A stretch of 64,000 bases of DNA from Mytilus trossulus (lineage: Eukaryota > Mollusca > Bivalvia > Mytilida > Mytilidae): the NCBI RefSeq assembly GCF_036588685.1, contig NC_086374.1, positions 65,222,457 through 65,286,456 on the forward strand. Reading direction: 5' to 3'. Position 1 is the first letter of the stretch; the number at the start of each line of letters is the position of its first letter. Positions 1 through 12,529 of the stretch are shown here, piece by piece. The notes under the pieces were generated by a model. It had not been told where the DNA came from and made no database searches. It was given only the letters and a program-made list of their open reading frames with translations. The position numbers and the translations under genes were made by a program.

Positions 1-367
1 TGCAATACCTTTTGAATACTATAACTTTTTACATATTTAGACATATTAAGACTGATTAAGTAGATGTTGATATTATAAATATCCGCTTGACGTGCTTGAA
101 ATGCTTCAGGTTACTTTTGGAGCAGTCATGAATCTTTGAAGCATGCTCACAAAGTGTTTTTTTTGGTGAAATCATTTTCATATTGGTCAAAATGGTTCTT
201 TGCTTCGACGAGCTTTAGAGGAGATATAATCAAAGAATTAATAAAAATCAGCACAGAAGTTTACTTCCTAGCTCATCTAGCCCCAATCATCGTGTCAGAC
301 ATTGTCATTACTAAAAACCAATAAATGTATTCTAATCTGAGGATTTCGACATTTTAACAAAAAAAAA
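1..367. other. AT-rich flank, no gene seen
   Basis: I see no coding region, RNA gene or named repeat here. Short open frames exist, but they have no splice context or recognisable protein composition. Confidence 0.5.
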
Positions 368-459
368 CAATCTTATCATACTGACGATCCACCACAAAGT
401 AATATAAAAAAAACAATCTTATCATACTGACGATCCACCACAAAGTAATATAAATAGAA
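368..459. repeat. Perfect two-copy tandem repeat, 46-bp unit
   Basis: The unit beginning CAATCTTATCATACTGACGA occurs at 368 and again at 414, with no mismatch seen. It directly precedes a mussel interspersed repeat and may be a slip at that element's edge. Confidence 0.9.
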
Positions 460-484
460 CCATACAAATAGTAAGCAAATACAC

Positions 485-760
485 ATAAAAAAGATGTGGT
501 ATGATTGCCAATAAGACAGTTCTCCACAAGAGACCAAATCGACACAGAAATTAACAACTACAGGTCACGGTACGGCCATCAACAATGAGCAAAGCCAGTA
601 CTTCATAATCAGCTATAACAGGCCCCGAAATGACAATGTAAAACAATTCAAACGAGAAATATATGGCCTTATGTTAAAAAAATAAACGAAAAACTAATAT
701 GCAACACATAAACAAACAACAACCACTGAATTACAGGCTACTTATATCATGTTCTCAGGC
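485..760 (+). repeat. Mussel interspersed repeat (GATTGCCAATGAGACAACTC family)
   Basis: It starts with GATGTGGTATGATTGCCAAT and runs through ACAACTACAGGTCACGGTAC, AAAGCCAGTA and the tail AACCACTGAATTACAGGCTA. I recognise this family from memory as very abundant in Mytilus DNA. Other copies here lie at 9640-10085, 15950-16053, 17205-17490, 42430-42665, 44340-44560, 45737-45915 and 63248-63390. This copy is nearly complete. It has no coding potential. Confidence 0.75.
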
Positions 761-1632
761 AAATCTAGATATCATCTCCCATTAGAAAAAAAACATGTGA
801 AAAAATGAACCTATTATGTGTTGCTCTCCTAGCTACAAAATGTATCCAAAAATCAAAGATGTAGAACATATTCCATCATAATCATTTGGTAACTAATGCA
901 ATTTCTGTCTCCTCCATGCCCGTCTTTAACATAATTTAAAAAAAAAAAAAAATAACACGTCTAATGCTCAGATTGGTTGTCATCGTGCAACACAGTTAAA
1001 ATAACACCATATAGGAACAACATAGAACTCCTTTTGTCATAAGACACTGTCAAACATCCAAACATACTATCCACACTCATCTGTGTCCACACTTGTTTTA
1101 TTATAAAAAAAAACTTCTTTGAATCACCGAGTCAGTTTTGATCTTGACACGGTTAACGTTGTTCTATAACTTTCTTGTCCTAAAAAGTGCGAAATATTCA
1201 TATAAGAAGTAATTGTAAGTGCTGTAAAGTCACCAACATTGAAAACATTGGAACATACAAGCTGAAATTTGTAAGCAAAACAGAAACTAAATTCAACACC
1301 AGACAAAACAATCAACGGTCATTTATATTTTTTCTTAAAAATTTGTTATGTTTATATTTTATAACAATAACATTAAAGAATATTGTACTTTTACTTTCAA
1401 ATTTGCAAAATAGTACTACTTCTTCCAAAATATCTAATTATATATAAATGTGTACTCGTTCAGTGAAAACGCATGGACGCTAAACTCCAAATCATGTAAA
1501 TTAACTAAAATTAAAAAACATACAAGACTAAAAGAGGATAGCCCTGAAAATGCAGCGGGGTTAAACATGTTTTGTGAGATCTCGCACCTCCCCTCATGAT
1601 ACTTCTTGATAAGGAAGAATAAACGAACAGTC
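761..1632. other. Intergenic, AT-rich, no gene
   Basis: The stretch contains poly-A runs and short open frames on both strands (near 1124-1447) without protein-like composition. The segment after 1560 (AACATGTTTTGTGAGATCTC) resembles a mussel repeat edge. Confidence 0.45.
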
Positions 1633-2988
1633 CAGTGGCGGATTCAGAGTTGGGCCGGGCGTAGAGGGCGTACACCCCCCCCCCCCCCCCCCCTTGCTTG
1701 GCCCTTTTTTTTTTGTAAAATGATTAATCAGACTAGACTTCGTAAACTTTGCCATTTCTCGTATATTTAACTTTTACGCGACAATTATTTACTATTTAAG
1801 ATATTTTTCGCTGGTATTTACTGATTGTCAAAGTCATGTGATTCGCTGCGGTGGAGTTGGCCAGTGCGTCACTCAGTCATTTTGAAATTCAAATTACAGT
1901 AAAACATGGCTAAAGCTGAGGATGACAATCACGACACACCTTCAAAGTGACACAGGATTGAACAAGAACGTATTGACTTCTATTTCACTATTCCACCAAA
2001 CAGATTGTAATACCGTATATAGACTCTTACATTCTTATTAATAAAAGTTCAACAGCAATATTATTTGCCTACGAAAACATGTTTAACCCCAAACACCCCA
2101 TCTTTTTTTTAAATTACAACTGAAAAATGATCCCAAGTTAGTATGTATTAGCTCGAGATAGATTTAAAGTCTAAGGTACGAAACATTTGATTTGAGGAGG
2201 TAGTCTGAGATATTTGAGAGAATTTTTTTTTACTGATATTCGACTTTAGCAAAAATTATGACCGTATCTAGATTTAAAACAATAATCTTGTCCATGTTTT
2301 TGCTATTATTTAGGAACGAAAATCCAATAAAATTATTGAACATGGTGAATAAAACGGGCGTATTTTTTTGTGGCCGGGGTTTGCATGTCTGACCGGATCG
2401 AATGTCTGTTTCGCCTATCTGCTATATTGAATACTTTTTTAAGACCAGACGGCAAGCTGCCTGCTAGGTGTGGCCTTTATGTCTACATATTCGACCGTCA
2501 TTCATAAATTCATTGTCATTTCAGATCCATTGGTAGCCTTTGGTTGATTTAGAACCCCTCACTTCCATTAATTTTGTTGGGTGAAACATATCAACAAACA
2601 TTTGGATAGAAATTTCTTATTTTGTCTTTATTAACTCGTGTCCGTCGTATTGAAATCTTTATCGAATAGCCCGGCGTATATCTGGTTTACAACAAGAAAT
2701 CTGCGAGAATTGTTCATGTCACTCTATGTTTTACTGAAAAATCCTACATCAAATTTATTAGCACATAGCTTTAAATCCGTACTATCACTTTATGAGGAAC
2801 TTCGAATAAAGCATCGCAAAAGTCCAACCCTTACACTTTACATCAACTACAAAATATACATGCCCCACGACAGGAATCGTTTAAAAAGTGCATATTACAC
2901 TTATTTCATGTTTTTGAGGCCCCTAAAAGGCTCCGCTCGGCAATCTTTAAAAACTTCGCCCCTTTCCAAAATCCTGTATCCGCCCCTG
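1633..2988. mobile_element. Decayed DNA transposon with terminal inverted repeats
   Basis: The left end reads CAGTGGCGGATTCAG. The right end, reverse complemented, reads CAGGGGCGGATACAG, so they form a 15-bp inverted repeat differing at 2 positions. Such CAGnGGCGG ends are common in hAT-type and related elements of invertebrates. Just inside the left end is a 22-C tract. A small broken reading frame at 1906-2010 has an internal stop at 1948; its segment HRIEQERIDFYF recalls the start of hAT/TTF-type transposases, which is inference only. No clean target duplication is visible, so the superfamily is uncertain. Confidence 0.5.
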
Positions 2989-3000
2989 AACACACAGACG

Positions 3001-3426
3001 TTATAATGCGTCCCAATTGGTAACGTCAAAATTTGACGTTTTACGTCGGTAATCGAGTATACTTTGTTCGATTTGATTGTAATCATTTTTGATCGATATG
3101 GATACTTCAAAGTCTTGAATATGTACGAAATATTTGCTACTGGTAGATACGCAAGCAAATGAACTTTTCGGACTTCTGATTCGGTTTGTGTTGTATTTTT
3201 CTTTATATTTGTTGTAACTTTTAATTTTTGGCTCTTTTCTTTTTAGTTTCTTTATCTTTTTACAATATTTAATTCTCTCTGTCTCGGGAGGTATATAATA
3301 TACACGGTTCCTGATACAATCACCGTAACTATCACCGTGGTTTGTGCGCATGCGCAAGAAACGCCCACCGAATTTCCTACTTTCATTTTTGAAAAATCTT
3401 CTATTTGGAGATAGATTTGTACGCAT
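3001..3426 (-). CDS. Hypothetical outward reading frame at the left arm edge
   Basis: A 141-codon frame starts at ATGCGTACAAAT on the - strand and runs outward from the inverted repeat. Its first ~48 codons lie in the arm and are nearly identical to the frame at 38592-38777. The rest lies outside the arm, is Lys/Asn-rich and has no recognisable domain. The start codon is kept in both arm copies. A GCGCATGCGC motif lies inside the frame, which suits an overlapping promoter better than coding. I do not recognise the product, and it may be a chance frame in AT-rich DNA. Confidence 0.2.
   Translation of the reverse strand: MRTNLSPNRRFFKNESRKFGGRFLRMRTNHGDSYGDCIRNRVYYIPPETERIKYCKKIKKLKRKEPKIKSYNKYKEKYNTNRIRSPKSSFACVSTSSKYFVHIQDFEVSISIKNDYNQIEQSILDYRRKTSNFDVTNWDAL
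3345..3356. promoter_or_regulatory. NRF1-like palindromic site, left arm
   Basis: TGCGCATGCGCA matches the consensus known for nuclear respiratory factor 1 in animal promoters. In AT-rich DNA such a CpG-containing palindrome is notable, and it is retained in the mirror copy at 38662. Promoter function is inferred. Confidence 0.4.
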
Positions 3427-3815
3427 CTATTTACATTTTATCTGCGAAAGAAAATACACTTGCTCAGTTGCTGAAGTGGCTCTCTTTCTCGTCCTTAAGA
3501 GCACACATAACTTCTAAAACGTAAAAAAACATGTGAAAGGTATGAAAAATAATGCATTGTAACAATGAAAACAAACATCATCTTTAAATGCAAAATAACA
3601 TTTTAAAGGAAAGGAGGCTTCACACCCCCCCCCCTTTTCCTTTTCCAACTACAAAATGTGATCTGGTTCAAAAGAGCCGCACAATTAATACTTTTCATGT
3701 GTATGTGTCAGGTCAGTGTTCATAGGATGTGGCCGAAATATTTTCTTGGGTAGTCCAGAAAGTTTTAAAAAGATTGTTATGGATCGTGCATGTATGAGGG
3801 GGTAGGACCTTTATC

Positions 3816-4040
3816 AGGGGTCTCATTGGGGTGTTCCGATCCCGGATCCCGCTTACTGTTTTATCAGATTCCCGTATCCTGCTTACACTATATACGTAAG
3901 CAATTCTCATTTTTTTGTCATTTCCCTGGTCCCGCAAGACCTCATTTCCTGTTTTCATGACACAATAATTTGACTTTCACGTGTCATGCTTACAAATGAA
4001 TTGGCAATCCCATGTCACGCTTAGACATCAATGAGACCCA
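3816..4040. mobile_element. MITE with 7-bp target duplication, left arm only
   Basis: The ends GGGGTCTCATTG and CAATGAGACCCA form an inverted repeat. The direct flanks CTTTATC (3809-3815 and 4041-4047) are a 7-bp target duplication. The mirror position in the right arm (near 38205) has a single CTTTATC and no insert, so the element came in after the arms separated or was lost cleanly there. A second copy sits at 42039-42253. Confidence 0.8.
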
Positions 4041-4289
4041 CTTTATCGGGACTCCAAGATCAGGTGTTTTTCGGGATTGACTATTTAGGGATCCAGGAAT
4101 TCTTTTTTTGAATTTCAGGATGTCGGGATGTCAGGATTTAAATTCGGGATCTCAGGATTTCATGTTTTTAAGCCCAAGATTTTGGGATCAGGACTCCTCC
4201 TACCCCCGATCATGTATGAGGGCGATACTTGTTATCTCGGGAAATCTTGGTACCTCTGTCTTAATGAATAACCGTAAAAAAAAATTGCC

Positions 4290-5340
4290 AAATGACAATT
4301 ATAACCGTAATCACCACTCTATTCATCTATCAACACACTGTATATATTTATCACCATTCAGTATTAATCATCATTCTGTATTAATCACCACTTTGTACAA
4401 CACAATATATCTATCACCATGCTATATAACTTTATCTCTCTATCACCATACGTTATCTCTCTATCACCATACTTTATCTCTCTATCACCATACTATATTT
4501 ATATACCACTTCAGATATATATATATGTTTACATGCACACGTATAAAAATTGTGGTTTTTATCCATCACAATCATAGGTTTGAACGTAGTTTTCAATTTA
4601 GACTTGTTTATATAATTTGCAAAAGCAAATTTACAGATCTAACATTGTTTGGTTGATGTTTAGACGAGTTGTATATATATTTATATATATCCACTAACTA
4701 TCCACTGACTATATATCTATGTCCTTACTATACATCTATCACATCACGTAATCTATCACTACACTTTATATCACCAATCACCACTTTATATTAATATCAC
4801 CACACTGAATATATATATATATCACCACTTTATAAATCTATAACTGCTTTATAATTCAATCAACACACTATATATAACTAAAACCACTGTATATAACTAT
4901 CACTGTTCTGTATAAATATCAATTTGTACAATACTGTATAAATTAATCACCAAAAGATGTTTATATTTGTATCTCTCTGAATTTCTTTCCATACTATAGA
5001 CCTCAACTGCCTCCCTTTATATGTTTATGGCTTCACTGTTTATATTCATCGCCTTGCTAGATATCTTTTAGGTAGCTTCACATATCTCTTCCCACAATTC
5101 ATATATCTATCACCTAACATTATACACCAATCACCCCACTTTATATATCTATCACCTCACTGTTGTCTTTCACCATACTATATATATGCATCACCACTCT
5201 TTATAAAGCTGTCACCACACTTTATATCTAGCACCGCACCTTATTTATCTATCACATCACAGTTTTACCTAGCATCTCTCTTTATATTTGTATCACCATA
5301 CTGAATATATCTAGCACTTCTCTCTGTATATATGACTTTT
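4290..5340 (+). repeat. Degenerate 21-bp minisatellite, outer left arm
   Basis: Diverged units built on TATCTATCACCACAC and TTTATATATC, with many indels. It contains a SINE tail (4615-4670) and a less repetitive stretch (4960-5090) that mirrors 36480-36600. No gene is seen. Confidence 0.8.
4615..4670 (+). mobile_element. SINE 3' tail fragment
   Basis: GCAAATTTACAGATCTAACA followed by TTGATGTTTAGACGAGTT matches the tail of the fuller SINE at 34885-35125. Another tail lies at 33572-33618. All three are in + orientation, so they are independent insertions and not mirror copies. Confidence 0.7.
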
Positions 5341-5480
5341 CTACATTCTTGTAATCATGCACATGTTCTATGTACATGAAAATAGGAATATGGTATAATG
5401 AATGTTGGTCAAACAACCTTATTGAATACATGTATATATCCTTTAGTAACACATTTTTATAGTGACTATTTTAACACATG
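5341..5480 (+). repeat. Non-satellite landmark, mirror of 32715-32890
   Basis: The segment with TCTACATTCTTGTAATCATG and ATGTTGGTCAAACAACCTTA reappears in reverse complement at 32715-32890. It is one of the anchors proving that the arms are homologous and not just similar satellites. Confidence 0.85.
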
Positions 5481-8400
5481 AAATTTCATTTTTATCATAC
5501 CACACACTGCATATCTATTGCAACAGTCTCTTTATCTATTACCATACTCTCAATATCTATCACTAGGTCCCTTTGTGTATTACCACATTATAAAAACCTA
5601 TCATTTAACTATCAGCTCACGGTATATATCAATCACTACACTCGATAATTATCATCATACTGTTTATATCTAAAACTTAATTGATATATCAATGACCTGA
5701 ATAAATATTTAACACCCCAATTGATACATCTTTCACCTTTCTTCATATATCTATCATCTTACTTGATACATTTATCACCTCACTTTATATATTTAGCACT
5801 TCACTATAGCTATATATATTGATATACTTACTATACATATATATATCAATCACATAACTTTATTTATATATCTTTCACCTCACTTTATTTATCTATCACC
5901 TCACTTTATATATCTATCACCTAACTTTACATATTTTCCCCTTAACTTTAAACATCTGTCACCACAATGTATATCTATCACCACACCTTGTATATCTATC
6001 ACCACCCTTTGTATATTTATCACCTCATTTTATATATCCATCACCACGATTTTCATATCTATCATCACACTTAATATATCTATCATCACATTTAATGTAT
6101 CTATAATCACACTTAATATATTTATCACCTCACTATATACATCTATCACCACACTGTTCATATGTCACAACACTATATATCTATCACCACACTTTGTATA
6201 CCTATCATCACCCTATATACATCTATCACCACACTGTTCTTATGTCAAAACACTATATATCTATCACCACACTTTGTTAATCTATCACCACCCAATATAC
6301 ATCTATCACCACACTGTTCATATGTAACAACACTTTATATAACTATCACCACACTCTAAATATCTATCACTACACTTAACATATCTTTCACCACACTTTA
6401 TATATCTATCACCACACTTTATATATCTATCACCACACTATTCATATGTCAAAACACTTTATGTATCTATCACCAAATTAAATACATCTATCACCCCACT
6501 GTTCATATGTCATAACACTTTATGTATCTTTCACCTCATTTTATATATCCATCAACACAATTTTATATCTATCACCTCAATAAATACATCTATCACCACA
6601 CTTTGTATATCTATCACTACCCTATATACATCTATCACCACACTGTTCTTATGTCAAAACACTATATATATCTATCACCACACTTTGTTTATCTATCACT
6701 ACCCTATATACATCTATCACCACACTGTTTATATGTCACCTAATTTATGTATCTATCATCACATTTTGTATATCTATCACATAACTTTGTATATCTTTCA
6801 CCTCACTCTAAATATCTATAACCACACTTAATATATCTATCACCACACTTTGTATATCTATCACCACACTCTAAATATCTATAACCACACTTAATATATC
6901 TATCACCACACTTTGTATATCTATCACCACCCTATATACATCTATCACCACACTGTTCTTATGTTACAACACTATATATCTATCACCACACTTTGTTTAT
7001 CTATCACCACCCAATATTCATCTATCACCCCACTGTTCATATGTAACAACACTTTATATAACTATCACCACACTCTAAATATCTATCACTACACTTAATA
7101 TATCTATCACCCCACTTTATATATCTATCACCACACTATTCATATGTCAAAACACTTTATGTATCTATCACCACACTTTGTATATCTATCACCACCCTAT
7201 ATACATCTACCACCACACTGTTCTTATGTTACAACACTATATATATATCATCACACTTTGTTTATCTATCACCACCCAATATACATCTATCATCACACTG
7301 TTCATATGTCACAACACTTTATATATCTATCACCACACTCTAAATATCTATCACCACACTTAATATATCTATCACCACACTTTATATATCTATCACCACA
7401 CTATTCATATGTCAAAACACTTTATGTATCTATCACCAAATAATATACATATATCACCACACTGTTTATATGTCATAACACTTTATGTATCTTTCACCAC
7501 ACTCTGTATATCTATCACACCTCACTTTATATATCCATCAACACACTTTTAATATCTATCATCACACTTAATATATTTATCACCTCACTATATATATCTA
7601 TCACAACACTTTGTTTATATATCACCACCCAATATACATCTATCACCACACTGTTCATATGTCACAACACTTTATATATCTATCACCACACTCTAAATAT
7701 TTATCACCACACTTAATATATCTATCACCACACTTTATATATCTTTCACCCCACTTTATATATCTATCACCACACTATTCATATGTCAAAACACTTTATG
7801 TATCTACCACCAAATTATATACATATATCACCACACTGTTCATATGTCATAACATTTTATGTATCTTTCACCACACTTTGTATATCTATCACACCTCACT
7901 TTATATATCCATCAACACACTTTTAATATCTATCAACACACTTAATATATTTATCACCTCACTATATAAATCTATCACCACACTTTGTTTATCTATCACC
8001 ACCCAATATACAGCTATCACCACACTGTTCATATGTCACAACACTTTATATATCTATCACCACACTCTAAATATCTATCACCACACTTAATATATCTATC
8101 ACCACACTTCATTTATCTATCACCACACTTTGCATATCTATCACCACACTATTCATATGTCAAAACACTTCATGTATCTATCACCAAATTAGATACATCT
8201 ATCACCAAACTGTTCATATGTCAACTAACTTTATGTATCTATCATCACATTTTGTATACAGTCTCTTTATCTTTTACCATACTCTCAATATCTATCACTA
8301 CGTCCATTTGTGTATTACCACATTATAAAAACCTATCATTTAACTATCAGCTCACGGTATTTATCAATCACTAAACTCTATAATTATCATCATACTGTTT

Positions 8401-9370
8401 ATATCTAAACCTTAATTGATATATCAATGACCTGAGTAAATATTTAACACCACAATTGATACATCTTCCACCTTTCTTCATATATCTATCATCTTACTTG
8501 ATACATTTTACATCTCAATTAATATATTTAGCACTTCACTATAGTTATATATATTGATGTCCTCACTGTATATACATATATATATCTATCACCTCACTTT
8601 ATATATCTATCACCTAACTTTACATATTTTCTACTTAACTTTAAACATCTGTCACCACAATGTATATCTATCAGCACACCTTGTATATCTATCACCACAC
8701 TTTGTATATTTATCACCTCATTTTATATATCCATCACCACGATTTTTATATCTATCATCACACTTAATATATTTATCATCACACTTAATATATTTATCAC
8801 CTCACTATATACATCTATCAACACACTGTTCATATGTCACAACACTATATATCTATCACCACACTTTGTATATCTATTACCACCCTATATACATGTATCA
8901 TCACACTGTTCATATGTCACAACACTTTATATAACTATCACCACACTCTAAATATCTATCACCATACTTAATACATATATCACCACACTTGATATATCTA
9001 TCACCACACTTTATATATCTATCACCTTATTCATATGTCAAAACACTTTATGTATCTATCACCAAATTATATACATCTATCACCACACTGTTCATATGTC
9101 ACCTAATTTATGTATCTATCATCACATTTTGTATATCTATCACATAACTTTGTATATCTTTCACCTCACTTTATACAAATATCACCCACTGTGCATTGTC
9201 ACCACACTATGTATATCTTTCATCTCACTTTATATATCTATCACCTCATTTTATATATGTATGGTCTCGCTGAAAATATCTTATTGACTTCACTGTTAAT
9301 ACTTTTTCACCACATTTTATATATGTATCTATTACCTCACTGCACTGTTTAAATCAATTACAACACAATC
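5481..9370 (+). repeat. 21-bp minisatellite, main left array
   Basis: Roughly 3.9 kb of units with core TATCTATCACCACAC plus a T/A-rich 6 bp (TTTATA, TTGTAT, TCTAAA, TTAATA). A recurring variant, GTTCATATGTCACAACACTT, marks a longer-range repeat of a few hundred bases. Because 21 is a multiple of 3 and the unit lacks stops in several frames, long Tyr/His/Ser/Thr-rich open frames appear. They are by-products of the repeat, not genes. Confidence 0.95.
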
Positions 9371-9639
9371 AATACTTGTCACCAGCCAGTATATATCTTA
9401 ATACTATTCTCACTCAGCAATAGTGATGGTAAAGTTTTTTTTAGAAAATGATACTCAATAAAAGATATATATAGTGTGCTGGTTGATATATTGCACGATT
9501 GCTACAGTCACTGTATTCATCACCACACTCTCCATATCTATCCCAACACTCTCAATAGCTATCGCCATACTATGATTATCTATCACTACACTCTCCATTC
9601 CAAAGCCAACAGTCGTCATTATGTATATCATAATTGTCT
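9371..9639 (+). repeat. Landmark segment, mirror of 25440-25660
   Basis: CTCAGCAATAGTGATGGTAA and the following T-rich stretch pair with 25590-25660. The stretch 9480-9600 (GATTGCTACAGTCACTGTAT and on) pairs with 25440-25580. Part of it belongs to the block that also carries the small exon-like sequences at 25711 and 33039. Confidence 0.75.
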
Positions 9640-10085
9640 GTATTTATATCATAATTGCCTCTATTTTTTTATCGAGTTAAGCCTGCCAATTGATATTTTA
9701 TCGTGCGTTTTGCTATGTTGTGATGTCATGCTATTGTTTCAGAAAATGGGAAAAGGTTTGGTACCATTAAAACTTTTAATCCCGCTGCAAAATTTTTCAC
9801 CTGTCCTAAGTCAGGAATCTGATGTACAGTAGTTGTCGTTTGTTTATGTAATTTATACATGTTTCTCGTTTCGTTTTTTTTATATAGATTAGACTGTTGG
9901 TTTTCCTGTTTGAATGATTTTACACTTGTAATTTGGAGCCCTTTACAGCTTGTTGTTCAGTGTGAGTCAAGTCTCCGTGTTGAAGGCCCTACATTGACCT
10001 ATAATGGTTTATTTTTTTAAATTGTTATTTGGATGGAGAGTTGTCTCATTGGCACTCACACCACATATTCATATATCTATCTATA
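9640..10085 (-). mobile_element. Mussel interspersed repeat inserted in the left arm
   Basis: The segment from about CCTGTCCTAAGTCAGGAATC to GAGTTGTCTCATTGGCACTC is the reverse strand of the common mussel family (compare 485-760). The mirror region in the right arm (near 25440) reads straight from TGTATATCATAA into AACAGT without it. This is a lineage-specific insertion in the left arm. Confidence 0.65.
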
Positions 10086-12030
10086 TATATCATAACAGTC
10101 TCTATGTATATCCCCACATAATAAACACCTATCATCTTACTTTATTTATCCATCACCTCACTTTATATATCAATCACCACAAACTCTATATATCTATCCA
10201 CATACCTTCGATATCTATCCCAACACTCTCTATATCTATCCCCATGCTTTTGATATCAATCCCCACAATCTCTATATCTTTCTCCTCAGTCTCTATGTAT
10301 ATGTCCTCACTATATAAAACCTACTCCATTACTTTATTAATCAATCATCTTACTTTATAAATCAATCACATTCTCTCTTTGATTATCATCAGACTTTCTA
10401 CATCTTTCCCACAGTTTCTATGTTTATCTCCACATTATATTTAATCTACCACCTTAATAAACATACATATCACCTTAATTTATATATCAATCACCTCACT
10501 ACATATATCAATCACCTCACTACATATATCAATCACCACACAATCTCTATATCTATCCTCAAACTCTCTATCCCCACAGAGTTATGCATACTTTCAAATA
10601 ATAAACACTGATCACCTTATTTTGTATACCTATTACCTCACTTTATATATCAATCACCACATTCTCTATATCTATCCCCATGATCTCTGCATCTATCACC
10701 CACTCTCTATATCTACACCAACATTCTCTATGTATATCTCCACATATTAAACACCTATCACCTTACTTTATTTATCAATCACCTCACTTTATGTATAAAT
10801 CACCACACTCTCTATATCTATCCACATACTCTCTATATCCACCACAAATGTCTCTCTGTACATATCCACATATTAAACACCTATCACCTTACTTTATTTA
10901 TCAATCACCTCACTTTATGTATAAATCACCACACTCTCTATATCTATCCACATACTCTCTATATCCACCACAAATGTCTCTCTGTATATATCCACATATT
11001 AAACACCTATCACCTTACTTTATTTATCAATCACCTCACTTAATATATAAATCACCATACTCTCTATATCTATCCACATACTCTCTATATCCACCACAAA
11101 TGTCTCTCTGTATATATCCACATATTAAACACCTATCACCTTTCTTTATTTATCAATCACCTCACATAATATATAAATCACCACACTCTCTATAATTAAT
11201 CCCCATAATCATTGTATCTATCCCCACAATCTCTATGTATATCACAACATTATAAACACCTATCACTTTACTTTATTTATCAATCTCCTCAGTTTATACA
11301 TGTTATACATCAATCACCACACTCTCTTTGTTTATCCCCATATTTTATATCCACCCCCAAAGTCTAGGTTTATCTGCACATAGTAATTACCTATCACTTT
11401 ACTTTATTTACCAATCACCTCACTTTATACATGTTATACATCAATCACCACACTCTCTTTGTTTATCCCCATATTTTATATCCACCCCCAAAGTCTATGT
11501 TTATCTGCACATAATAAACACCTATAACCTTACTTTATTTATCAATCACCTCACTTTATATATCAATCACCATATTCTCTATATCTATCTTCATGATCTT
11601 TGTATCTACCCCCACAATTTCTATGTATATCACAACATTATAAACAGCTATCACTTTTCTTTATTTAACAAACACCTCACTTTCTTTGTTTATCCCTATA
11701 TTCTATATGTACCCCGCAAGTCTATGTGTATCTGCACATAATAAAAACCTATCACCTTACTTTATTTATCAATCACCTCACTTTATATATCAATCACCAC
11801 ATTCTCTATATCTATCCCCATGATCTCTGTATCTATCCCCCACAATCTCTATGTATATCACTACACTATATACACCTGTGCCTTTAGTTAAAATACCAAT
11901 CACCTCACTTTGTAAATCAATCATTTCATTTTATATATATCACCTCACTCAAAATATCTATCACCTCACTGTTTATATTTTCACCTCAATTTGTATATTA
12001 TGTCTATCACACCACTGGGTATATCTCTCA
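10086..12030 (+). repeat. 21-bp minisatellite, second left array
   Basis: Units alternate between TATCAATCACCTCACTTTAT and CTCTATATCTATCC types. It mirrors 23740-25560 on the other strand. Array structure is clear, and no gene is seen. Confidence 0.9.
10735..11200 (+). repeat. 126-bp higher-order repeat (6 x 21 bp)
   Basis: The marker CACATATTAAACACC occurs at 10741, 10867, 10993 and 11119, exactly 126 bp apart each time. Each higher-order unit therefore contains six 21-bp monomers of different type. The copies differ by only a few bases, so this part was homogenised recently. Confidence 0.9.
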
Positions 12031-12245
12031 AAGCCCTATTTATACCAATTTCAAAGTGGATATGAGCATAATAATAATCTACTTTTCTGTACAGAAATCT
12101 GTTTATGTGTTTTTAGATTTTAAACTAAAAATTACTCAATGTGACACCTATCATTGTTATTTTTTTTCAGAAAAGGGAACATAGATATTTGAGAGATAGA
12201 AAATAGAAGAAAAGGAAAAGGTAATCTTCATTGATATTGATAGTG
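11868..12245 (+). repeat. Direct duplicate block, copy 1
   Basis: It starts at CCTTTAGTTAAAATACCAAT and ends near AAGGTAATCTTCAT. It recurs at 13883-14250 with few differences. It includes the small exon-like segment at 12171-12220 and is paired once with the right arm near 23690-23860. Confidence 0.9.
12171..12220 (+). pseudogene. Exon-like 50-nt segment X, left copy 1
   Basis: A T-rich tract ending TTTTTTTTCAG precedes the segment and GTAATC follows, so it has the borders of a small exon. All three frames contain stops (phase 0 reads KREHRYLRDRK then stop). Related segments lie at 14184-14233 (+), 25711-25761 (-) and 33039-33102 (-). The repeated occurrence with splice-like borders suggests a duplicated, decayed exon. 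It might instead be the last coding segment, as discussed for 25711-25761. Confidence 0.35.
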
Positions 12246-12529
12246 TTATACATATGAATGTAAAGAGTTAATTAGCAATCAAACAATCCTGGTTGAAATG
12301 AAATAATTGAAAAAAAATGTTTTTTTTAAAGAATAACTGCTCCAAAATGTCATGCAATATTTTATGTAAATATCATGTCAGGTAACTTTTCAATAAAAGT
12401 AGCAAATATGGTATACTAACTGTGGGTCAATGATTCTAACATTCAAGATGAGTAAACCTTATAAATATATTGCTTCAGTGTTATTGTTCTTGTAGCATTG
12501 TCTACATAATACATCTGCTGGAATACACA
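12246..12529 (+). repeat. Landmark segment, mirror of 23440-23640
   Basis: TGCAATATTTTATGTAAATA and GGTATACTAACTGTGGGTCA pair with the reverse complement of 23480-23640. It is low-repeat sequence with no open frame. Confidence 0.8.

Noticed and set aside
2638..3006. 122-codon open frame in the decayed transposon
   Set aside because: It lacks an ATG start, crosses the element's end and has no transposase-like motif.
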